The notes under the pieces were generated by a model that was not told where the DNA came from, ran no database searches, and was given only the letters and a program-made list of their open reading frames with translations. Positions 23,677 to 33,500 of a DNA stretch of 64,000 bases are shown in pieces. The translations under genes and the position numbers were made by a program. Where the stretch lies: NCBI RefSeq assembly GCF_963675165.1, contig NC_087386.1, positions 3,726,169 through 3,790,168 of the forward strand. Reading direction: 5' to 3'. Source of the DNA: Halichondria panicea (lineage: Eukaryota > Porifera > Demospongiae > Suberitida > Halichondriidae). The number at the start of each line of letters is the position of its first letter. Position 1 is the first letter of the stretch.

Positions 23677-26557
23677 ATGGCTGACCTAGGACTAGATGAG
23701 GGTCCAATAGAGGAGCAGTTGTCAGTAGGAATATTAGGCGTCCTGTCACCAGCTGTTCAACAAGTAGATTCCAAGATCACAGAAGTCAGGTGTGTTGTGG
23801 GCATGCTGCGCTGGTTGGTGCCCCAGCCAAACACTGAACATTTACAGCAATTATATAGCCTACGTTCAGCCATCTATACTTCAGCTCAACACTACAGCCT
23901 TTGGGTTTCTATGTCCAAAACAGTATCTAACTAATTGTCACTAGATCAGTTGTTTTCTGATCGAGGGCATGTACTTAACTAGTGTCAAGTCAGCCACCGT
24001 GTGGCATGTATCATTAATTTTGTATTATTTGCTACAGAAAAAGCCAAGCAGAATTGAGAGATAAGATTGATGCTCTAGGGGAAGGTACTTTGCTTTTTCA
24101 ACAAGATTAGTGTATATAATAATTGTATTCTTTTCCTGCCCAGAGCTAAGAGTACTGTCGGAGAAACAAAAAGTTCCAGTTGACTTGGACACATACGTCA
24201 AAAAATTGGCCAACTCTAGAAAAAGAATTCTTCTAGTTAATGACATACTTCAGAATGTACAGGTATGTTCTGCCCAAGCTTTGAGAATGATTGGACTATC
24301 GTCTTTCTACAGCGCCACTAAAAATTAATTATGATTTTCCAGTGGCACATAAATAGAACAAGAAAAACCTGTAATTTCCATTTGGGAACAGCCTTTTGGC
24401 CATTATAGAGAACTTGGGAGATTTCGATTGCCATGATCTATGAGTCATTTCTTGCTGCAAATAAATCTTGGAGCTTTGCTAACTGCTTCTTCAGCTCATA
24501 CAAGCTTTGAAAAGGATGTAGAGACAAGCTACAGCTAGGTTTCACGGTTGTGCAAAATAATGCTACATGCAATAATTTTCTGCTAATTATGGGTGTGGCT
24601 GTTCGTTCTGGGAGGTTATTTTCCATTCTAAAGCTGGTTGGGGACTAGAAAGCTGCTTGTTATATGGAGTAGAGAGTCGCTCCAAGAGGTTGCTTTACAT
24701 TGAAGTCATATTGTAGTTTCAATTCGGACCTGAGTTCTTGGCCGTTACATAGCGTGTTGTTGCTCTTTAGAAGTGGTCGTTAATGAAGGTTCCACTGTAG
24801 TAGCTTTTTCCACGAGGCTATCATAAATCAGTTGTATGTAGAGCCTCGATTAAAGGCCACGTTATTTAATTACCTAAGCGCCAGCAAAAAATAATTCCAG
24901 AATTTATTTAACGCTCAATATTGGAGTAATTTTGTGAACTTGGCGCTTCTATTAGTAAGAGTGGCACTGTAATTAGAAGAAATACTGTAGTATAATTATA
25001 TGCAATAGTATGAAAGCATGACTGTACTCCAATAGTAGCAGACACTCCGTTAGTGGTCATGCTGGGGAATTGTCCTTTTGTCCCATTATCGAAGAAGATC
25101 CTCTGCTCCAAATTGTTTCCCAATCAAGCGCTACTACAGTAGAGCCTCGATTATGCGGCCCTCCATTATCTGGAACATCGATTATCCGGCTTGGCAATTT
25201 CTTTAATAATTCAGAAAATAGGCGTGTCCCTTAGATGTGCATTACAGCTGTTACTATGGAGATAGACCTGCTTATCTTCTGTGCTAGCCTCGATTCCAGG
25301 CCGCCAAGAGAAAGGCGGCCTGGTATGCGCATGCAAAGGGGGTAATCCGTGTATTTGTGGATACTGTCAGTAAAATAAACATGTATAATTATCCAATTGT
25401 ATTCTGAAGGTGTAGTCCGTTACATAGAAGTATTGCATGTGCAAAGATGACTGAGTTCTTACGCCTTTTTTTGTATCAAGCCAAGTCACTTAACGACACC
25501 CTACACTGTAAGTCTACAGATGCTACAGATGTTATAGGAAAGGCATGATGTGTTCCTGTGGATCCCCTGATGAGGTTGTGGTAATATGGACCAGGTGCCT
25601 AAGTTCTGCTACTAAATCTTACGTTTATGTTCGACAAGAAGTCATTGCTGAAGATAAAGAAGCTAATGATCCACTCCTGAAAGCTTTTAGTAAGCTTTAA
25701 CTCAACACTCAGGAAGTTATTCACTCAAGATCACCACTCTTCCTAGCTAGCTAGCTGTCTGGGAGGCCTTCTTGAACTGCCTCTTTGATAAGCAGAGCTA
25801 GAAGAAGCAACACTGCTGCATGCAGCATAATTATTCTATGTCTCTGAAAGCTACCATATTGTGGTCATGAACATTATTTTTACCACTAATCACATAATAA
25901 TTATTTCTTTTTGTAACTTTTGTCACATTTGTATGATGAAATTGATGTCAATTATTTCGCGCATGCGCATACAAGGTATACCAGGCCGCCTTTCTCTTCG
26001 CGGCGTGGAATCGAGGCTACTTCTGTGCATGCGCAGACAACCATGTTGCCCCTGCTGTTAATTAGTTTAGGCACAGGCATGCGCATACAAGGTATACCAG
26101 GCCGCCTTTCTCTTCGCGGCGTGGAATCGAGGCTACTTCTGTGCATGCGCAGACAACCATGTTGCCCCTGCTGTTAATCGCAGGCATGCACTCGTCCTAC
26201 CAATAATTAGCCTAGACGATCAATGAAGGCTATTAAGTGGGTGGATCAAGGCGTGGTTTATCCATTTGATTATCTGACCTGCTGCTGGAATGAAGGTGTC
26301 CGGATAATCGAGGTTCCATTGTACAAACATTTCACTAGGAATTACTCATCCCTATAGCTCAATCAACTTATGATATTGACAGGAGAGTATTTCTAAGTAT
26401 AGGGAGTTTCATCAACATGTCAGTATAATTATAACTGCCTATAGCCACTCTTTCTATAATATTCTATTCTATTCTATAGGACAGATTGGAGAAACTAAAC
26501 AAGAATGTAGCAAAAGAAACTGCCAGACAGAGGGCTGCAATAGAAGCGTGTCACTAA
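23677..26557 (+). CDS. SNAPIN: SNAPIN, SNARE-associated protein / BLOC-1 and BORC subunit
   Basis: SNAPIN is a small coiled-coil subunit of BLOC-1 and BORC, acting in lysosome-related organelle biogenesis and lysosome positioning, and it binds SNAP-25/23. Exons: 23677-23789, 24038-24084, 24144-24262, 26480-26557 (TAA), giving 118 residues against about 136 in human. Conserved blocks: GVLSPAVQQVDSKITEVR, KSQAELRDKIDALGE, a central DLDTYVKKLANSRKRILLVN (human DLDPYVKKLLNARRRVVLVN) followed by DILQNVQ, and C-terminal DRLEKLNKNVAKETARQRAA. The chosen ATG at 23677 is followed by a short acidic leader; an in-frame ATG-like start further upstream is not conserved. AATAAA sits at 26561, directly after the stop. 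Intron 3 (24263-26479) is 2.2 kb because it holds nested transposons, while introns 1 and 2 are only 248 and 59 bases. Orthology is clear because nearly every position of the third exon aligns. Confidence 0.93.
25285..26019. mobile_element. TAGCCTCGAT family element nested in a pogo-like MITE, 9-bp TSD
   Basis: 735 bp. Left TAGCCTCGATTCCAGGCCGC, right GCGTGGAATCGAGGCTA. The exact 9-bp duplication CTTCTGTGC is at 25276-25284 and 26020-26028. It shares termini and duplication length with the element at 129-1202. No transposase frame was seen. Confidence 0.8.
25961..26178. repeat. Tandem duplication of a transposon terminus with its flank
   Basis: About 100 bases (GCATGCGCATACAAGGTATA through CTTCTGTGC to CCCCTGCTGTTAAT) occur twice, starting at about 25961 and 26079, nearly identical. 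The unit spans the right terminus, the TSD and external flank, so the duplication happened after insertion. Confidence 0.8.
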
Positions 26558-26656
26558 AACAATAAATTGCGTATAAAATTATAGATGTTTTGTTATATTT
26601 AAACTTGTGTGCGTGCATTATATGTGTACGTTTATTATAATTATCTATAAATTAGA

Positions 26657-27342
26657 CTATGCAGTGCATGAGTAGATTACCACAAATTTGTGAGTAGCGC
26701 TGTACTTAAATGTAAATATCTTTGGATTGGAACATTTAAGAAATGGTTCTGATACCATTGTGTAGGTGAATGACCAAGCATTTAGTAGTGTATTGAGCAG
26801 CTGGTGATGTCATCAAAACAGTAGAAAATAGTAAAATAATCATGTCAGTGTTATCTCAGCCAATGGAATAAGCATATAGTATAGAGGATGTTCAATGTAG
26901 CCCATTATCTGTAAACTTACTACTGTAACAGAAGTTTGAAAGCTAAGCTATTAATTTTTCAGAAGTTATTACTCTATCCAGAAGTGTAACTAAAAACCAG
27001 TAAATCGTGAATTACATGCACTGTGGACATTTGTGAGACCCATAAAAGATATGGTCAGGAAACTGAACAATAATGTGATGAAGTCTAGGACCTTACCTGT
27101 ACAAGATTACTGTTATTTCGTACTCTAACCGATTACCCACTATAAAGATTTGCTGTTGTTCTATTAATCACCACAAACCCACCACCTTATGTTTCCATGG
27201 AAACATTTTTGGGTATGTTGTAGCTTGGTCATTCACCTACAAAATGGTATCAGCACCATTTCTTACCAATCCAAAGATGTTTACATGCTACTCACAAATG
27301 TGTGGTAATCTAGCTACTCTCTAAGCTGGATGCACTGTATAG
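26657..27342. mobile_element. Inverted-repeat element between SNAPIN and TEN1
   Basis: About 686 bp. The left arm (CTATGCAGTGCATGAG, then TCTTTGGATTGGAACATTTA, then GTGAATGACCAAGC) is mirrored by the right arm (GCTTGGTCATTCAC, CCAATCCAAAGATG, GATGCACTGTATAG). Each arm spans about 130 bp. It fills the gap between two convergent genes. Confidence 0.75.
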
Positions 27343-27510
27343 CCAGTAAGTGGCTGAATGATGCATTAATAGATGATCGAAGACTAGCTATAGCATGTAC
27401 TGAATTAGTATTTTCAATCACAGAATTATATAATTCATAATAATTTATATAATTCATAATTTTTGCAAAAAATTAATGTGTCAGTGTCATGGCGGTTAAT
27501 GGATTCATCA

Positions 27511-27900
27511 CTAATGTATACTCCCCATTCTAATGGAATGGGCCTTATTATATGTCTCTATACTTAACTGGTTAACACACCTATACAATAATACTTTCAA
27601 CACTACTGTTTCAATGTTTTCTCTATCTAATTCACCAATAAAAAGACACAAGGCATTTTCTCTATGAGTAAACGGTTCAATTCTTGATGTATCCAATAGT
27701 AGAGTGTTGGAAGGAAGGGTGCAGTCTTGTATTAGTAGCCTGCTAGATGAAACGTCATATGAAGCCAGTTTACCAATCACTCGTACCATCTTGGTGCTAT
27801 TGCTTCCAGAATCTGAAGTATGCTTATTGTTTTGTAGTGTGAGCTCAGAAATAGAAGCGTACATTGCAGGATGCTTGCTTTGATTAGAATCAATATCCAT
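27511..27900 (-). CDS. TEN1: TEN1, CST telomere-capping complex subunit
   Basis: TEN1 is a single OB-fold protein that pairs with STN1 in the CST (CTC1-STN1-TEN1) complex for telomere C-strand fill-in. A single open exon gives 129 residues from the ATG at 27900; the frame is open further upstream but contains no ATG there. Conserved pattern against human TEN1 (about 123 aa): VRVIGKLASYDVSSSRLLIQ (strands 1-2), SRIEPF (human KLVEPF), LCLFIGELD (human LYIVLGELQ), VLKVLLYRCVNQLS (human VVKARVLTCVEGMNLP). The N-terminal MYASISELTL fits the human leader before the OB fold, which supports this start; the second ATG 12 codons later is an alternative. The gene is convergent with SNAPIN, with 953 bases between stops filled by an inverted-repeat element. 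No intron was seen. The family call rests on the pattern of a divergent protein, so it is less certain than its neighbours. Confidence 0.82.
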   Translation of the reverse strand: MDIDSNQSKHPAMYASISELTLQNNKHTSDSGSNSTKMVRVIGKLASYDVSSSRLLIQDCTLPSNTLLLDTSRIEPFTHRENALCLFIGELDRENIETVVLKVLLYRCVNQLSIETYNKAHSIRMGSIH

Positions 27901-30536
27901 CTGTAGTCCACTATCAGACAAAGACGTTACGGTTTTGACTGGGGAGTTGTGTCACATCAATGTAACCTGCTGAAATTAAGGAGGATGAGTAATGATGGTT
28001 GGTAAAAACATTGTTGGTGGCACATATAATTATACATAATACCCCTTGGAGTTAGTAGTCATTATAACAGTTCGGATAGTATGAAGCCAAACAGTAAAAA
28101 CTATAAATTTTTTAACAGGCTGATAGTCTGTTCAGTACACCATACTCCTACAGTTCTACATAAATAATACTCCGACTATAACGACGACCATTCCTATATA
28201 CGTACCCTCATGGATCAGCTGTCTTTACGGTGGCCCTGAGGTACACACCTACTCCATTTTTCATTTGCGGTTCATTTCGCAGTATTCAACTACGCTTCTG
28301 CATTTCACTTTTCAGTTCACTTTGCAGTTCACTTTTGCAGTTTGCTTCTGCAGTTCACTTTTACAGTTCGCTTCTGCAGTTCAGTTGCTGTATCACAATA
28401 ATCACGTGACATCACATGTGCTTTAATAAGAAACACCTGGAAACTAGGAGGAGAACAGTCTAGCATGCAAGCATAGATTGAAGAGTTCTAGCCTAGAATT
28501 AGAAGCTAGCTGCCAAGAAATTGAAGATTGGATCAGGGTTAAGGGACTAGCTATACAACAGAACATTTTGGATGGGAAGGCAAGACAAACACATGCAGCT
28601 AGCTTCTAATTCTAGGCTAGAGCTCATGGCTAAGCTAGCTTGCATGCTAGACTGTTCTCCTAGTTTCCAGGTGTTTCTTATTAAAGCACATGTGATGTCA
28701 CGTGATTATTGTGATACAGCAACTAAACTGCAACTGTAAAAGTGAACTGCAGAATAGAACTGAAAAACTGAACTGCAGAAGCAAACTGCAACTGCAAAGT
28801 GAACTGCAAAGTGAACTAAAAAGTGAACTGCAAAGTGAACTGAAAAGTGAACTACAGAAGCGTAGTTGAACTGCGAAATGAACCGCAAATGAAAAATGGA
28901 GTAGGTGTGTACCTCAGGGCCACCGTATGTCTTTCTTAGGAGAGGTCTCTCCCATCTTATTGTTAAACCCCAAACGCTACCGGTATTCTAGTAGGCAAGG
29001 TGCTAATTTGCAAAATGCCTCTGTGCATGCAGGTTTTACAGTATGGCCTAATTAAGGGGTGTGGTCTACTATATGTTGGCATCGATGTGGCACTTCTTCC
29101 TTCCGAAACCTATTTATAGCTACGCCCCTGATAAGTAGCCTATACTGCATAATTAGCAGTCCATGGAAACTGTTTGAATCAAGTCCACTGGCACACACAC
29201 TCACACACCAATCACTCTACCGTCTTTGTTCTAATTACAGCACCAAAACAATTCCAATCTGTAAATTAATGGTCTACATTTGAAACGATAAAAGAATCAA
29301 AAAGAACTAAATATTAGCATTACAGTGACCTGGTTGCCTCGAATATATATAGCCGTTCAAAGTTTCAATTATAAGACATCAAATGGCTAGAGGAGGTCGG
29401 TTAAGCTCATATGTGGCTGCTATATTTGATTGAAGGCATGAAAGAATAAAAATGCATTTCAATGACGACATTCAGCTGGTGGCAAGTAAGCGCCATAAAA
29501 AGACAAGTTTAGAGCATAAAACTCAGTGAATTTGTTGCAGGCTAGTAGCTATAAGTAGAGATTAGATTTGTTGTAAGAAACAAGGCTCAGATGCATGTTG
29601 GCAGTGATCCTATCCTGAATGCAGGCACACACAGAATACTTATTAAACACTCTAACAGAATTACACTAAAAACAATAATATACAATGTCATGTATTTTTT
29701 GAAAGATACACACCAAACCATGTCCACTATCAAAGTACACATCCTTTTGGCTGGTCATGTGACTATGTCGTGTCAGACTCGTGTGATTTAGCTATAAATT
29801 ATTTGCACTCAAAGTAGTACATTCTATCTATCGTTGGTTTTATGGTCGTACTAACTAGTACGTCCTAGCACCGCACCACAATAAAATAACTGACTTTTGC
29901 ATGGTTCTTCTATTGAAGTGGTGCTGCAATTAGAAGAAAGACGGTACCCCTGCTGCGCACACGCACAGGATCGTTACCATAAAGTAACAGCAACAAATTG
30001 GCGCTATTAAAATTGAAATGTTGGACTTTGGACTTGGCACTTCCGCTGTAATAGAGCGTGTGCAGCTGTACACCAAAATGGCGCTTGCTCAATTTATATG
30101 CTCGAAAACGCCCTATTAGAAGAAATTTAGACGGTTCCAGAGCAGGCACACACCAGTCAGTTATTCTGTTCCTATGGTACATACAAGTATATAAAATGTG
30201 TACCTTAGCAGAAATCAGTTGAGTCCAGAGTAGTTGAGTCCCACTGCACTGCACTCGAACTCATCAGCTCAGGGAGTGCAGTGGTGTATGAGCATTCATG
30301 TACTGATTTTATCACTGACAACTTTTTGCAGCGGCCGCGGCTACATATCAAAACAAGAATTATCATGTGACCTTTTTAGGCGTGGCTTGATAAACTACAC
30401 ATGGTAATTTTCAGAGGGTAATTTTACTCTACGGTTGATATAAAACTTCTCTCGGTGTGTACGTAAGCTAAGCTAGGTGAGTGAAAAAACTTACGTTTCT
30501 CTAATTGATGCCTTACTGCACCCTGTAGGTGTTATC
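27901..30536. other. TEN1-DNAJA1 divergent intergenic region
   Basis: Besides the fold-back element at 28226-28927, it holds repeat debris (for example 29920-30150, sharing an AATTAGAAGAAA motif with 24960-25000) and AT-rich sequence. No gene was recognised. The regions next to 27901 and 30536 should contain the TEN1 and DNAJA1 promoters. Confidence 0.5.
28226..28927. mobile_element. 702-bp fold-back element with minisatellite arms
   Basis: Termini TACGGTGGCCCTGAGGTACA (28226) and its reverse complement ending at 28927 continue as an inverted repeat over nearly the whole element, leaving a short centre near 28505-28600. Both arms contain a degenerate tandem array of an AGTTCACTTTTGCAGTTCGC type unit. 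Flanks 28220-28225 and 28928-28933 are both TGTCTT. It would form a very long hairpin. Confidence 0.85.
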
Positions 30537-33500
30537 ATGGTGAAGGAAACAAAGTTGTATGGTGAGTGTATCCGCAATTCAGCACACACACATGTGACTT
30601 GACCTGCTTCACATACATGTAGTATCATGTATAATGTACATGTATAATTATAGCAGGGGTCTTGTAAGGGAGCATATGCCACCATTCATCACACTCTTAT
30701 TTCCCCCTTCCCTTACAAGTTAAGACTAGCGCAGAACGATGCTATCAATCTTAAGCCCAATGCAACCTATCAATGTGTTGCCCCCCCTCCCCGGAGGGGT
30801 CTGGCTAAAATGGAGGATATGACCATACCCCAGTCAAATTCCCCCTAATGGGGGGATTCTTTGTTCAAATCCCCCAATTCCTCCCGGTCAACACAGGAGT
30901 TTTTGAGCCCCATTGTAAAAGCCGTCTTTACTACGCAAGGCCAGGTCAAATCCCCCAGTATGGAGCCAATAAAATTATTTCAAGTCAAATTAGAGTTAAA
31001 TTCCCCCGGGGAGGGGGGGGGCGGGTAGTGAGGCAACACATTGATAGGTGCATAAGACCTCCTTCTGATTAGAGGCCAGCGAAAGCGTGCTCCACGTTAT
31101 TAGCTACTGAGCTCCCTCTGGTAAACTACGTATTTCAGACTACTTTGTTGGATTGCATATGCCACTATTTAGAAAGAAATACCGTATAGCGCGAAATTTT
31201 CGAGGGGCTTAATTTTCGTGGATTTCGTGGGTTAGCAATCCTACACGAAAATTAAGTCCACGAAAATCGTTCTTTACCTGCTATAACGTGCAAGATTTAA
31301 AGGCGTGGCTTCCGGTAAGCAGTCATTCCGCGAACATTGTGCAACGAAATGGCTTTTAGAGGCCAATCCACGAAATATAAGTGCCTCGAAAATTTCGCGC
31401 TATACGGTACTCTCTACATGTGGGCGGAAATAAGTGAGTAATTTGGAGTGGCCTCGAATATCTGCCACTTTCTTTTGCGATCACACATCTTCCTGAAAAT
31501 AATTTACCACTATATCACTCTGATAGAATTGTATGGAGCACTATATCAAACCAAATTTTGTGCTGAACATACATGTTTTGTGTAGATGTACTGTTTTTCT
31601 CTTCTATAGACATTCTTGGGGTTGACCCAAGTGCTACAGATGCCCAGCTTAAAAAGGCATATCGGAAAATGGCATTGAAGTATCATCCAGACAAGAATCC
31701 AGGACCTGAAAATGAGGAGAAGGTGCGAATAATAATTATAATTTATTGTTAGCCAGTAGAAATTTAGATCGCACTCTTAAGTTTGAACATAATCTAACGT
31801 GCATATACAGCACGTTCTTTAAACTTGCTCCTCAAATGTACAGGTTACACACATGCGTGGTGTAGTTAGTTGTTGTGCCTGGTTTACGTTGTGTGTACAT
31901 GTGTGCAGTTTAAGGAGATTGCAGCCGCATATGAGATTCTGAGTGACGAGAAGAAGAGAAAAGTGTATGACGAGCATGGTGAGGAGGGGCTGAAGGAAGG
32001 GGCAGGGGATATGCACAACCCCATGGACATCTTTGACATGTTCTTTGGTGGTAGCGGAGGTCGACGTAGGGGCGAAAAGCGAACCAAAGATATGGTCCAT
32101 CCTCTCAGAGTGAGTCATGGCCATAATACAGTACTGTATTTAACAGTCATATTATATGTAACTCGGCAAGGAAGAATTGGAGCTTAGAAACTGGTTGCAT
32201 TTTCATTGTACATGTAACTGGGCGTACTTTTGACACTCGATTTACATGGCATGAGTATCAGTTACATTGTAGCATAATTAATTCATCACAAGCCTTGTCG
32301 GAAATGTGCGTGACATTGTGACAGACTCACTTGTGTAATTATTGCCGGCATAAAATACTAATTTTTCACCTGGCGATTTGTTTAGGTATCGTTGGATGAT
32401 CTATACAATGGAAAGACCAGCAAGTTGGCAGTTCAAAGAAACATATTGTGTGGATCTTGCAATGGAATAGGAGGGAAAAAGGTATCTTGCCGTACATGTA
32501 CATTCTGTGTGTGTGCTTTATGCTCTGAATCTTCCACATCTGTCAATGTTAGGGCTCTGTAAAGAAATGTGGCCAGTGTGGAGGAAGTGGAGTTCAGGTA
32601 AAAAATTGTGACTATACATACAATGTACATGTATTATATCAAGAACACACATGATTATAATTATACATGTTCCCTTTTGCACAACCTAACATTTGATGGC
32701 AATTAAGCTAACAGAGGGGTGTGTTTGTGGGAGGTTACAGTGGAGTGCGTAGTGATACAGTAGAACCTCGCTAATTCGAATAGAGCTGGACCAGACCCCA
32801 TCAAATTTCCGGATTAACGGATCCCATTAAGTGATTATGAATATCACTAACAAAGACACTTGTGTACATGATACTACTGGCCAGAAGGGAAACTGCTAGC
32901 TAGAATCTCAACTTTCTCTCCAATACAGTGAGTCTTGTGAGCTCTCTTCGTTTTCTTTGCAGTGGCCATTGTATTGAGCGAGGTATTGAGCACTTTATTA
33001 ATACAATTCAGCAAAGCAGGCTAGAGTGCGCATGCGCAGTTATTGTAGTCCATTCTATGCTATTTTGTCCGGATTTGCGAGATTTCGGACTAATTTAAAG
33101 GAGTTCGAATTAGCGAGGTTCTACTGTAGTTAGCATAGAGAGCACTCGACTGCCCCTCCCATCATTCATATGTGTAGTCATGTGTATATAACTACGTGTA
33201 CCTGTATAACGAGTGTTGCAAGCGTGCACTTGCTAATGCCTCTCGCCATGTTTTTGCTTTCGCTCAAAAGTATTAGAGTGTTATAGAAGAAATAACAATG
33301 TGCTTTAATTGTTTCACAAGAAAGGGGTGTCCACAGTTAATAGTGCATACTGATTTAAATGGCTGTAGCCAAACAGTGGGAGCAAACCTTTGTCAACGCC
33401 ATAGTCAGTAGTCTGTGAGATAAGCAGAATTCAATCACAGAAAGTAGTATCTATAACAAGCAGTCTAAAGAGAGTTATCAGAAAGGGTTAGTTTGTGGCT

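Larger units (their letters stand above)
25135..26323. mobile_element. pogo/Tigger-like MITE interrupted by a nested element
   Basis: Left end TACAGTAGAGCCTCGATTAT and right end CGGATAATCGAGGTTCCATT plus GTA form imperfect inverted termini. The interior is split by the 25285-26019 element and its tandem terminus copy. CAGT-type termini with a TA target are typical of pogo/Tigger elements. A truncated relative starts near 24838. The whole stack lies in SNAPIN intron 3. Confidence 0.6.

Noticed and set aside
26061..26177. Repeated RIQGIPGRLSLRGVESRLLL peptide in open frames
   Set aside because: It is encoded by the tandemly duplicated transposon terminus, not by a protein-coding gene.
27901..27921. 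TEN1 start seven codons upstream of the ATG at 27900
   Set aside because: That codon is TTG, not ATG. A nuclear animal gene is expected to start at ATG, and the next ATG fits the family length.
28706..28888. Open frame with repeated FAVHF/LVHF residues
   Set aside because: It is the translation of the minisatellite arm of the 702-bp fold-back element, not a gene.
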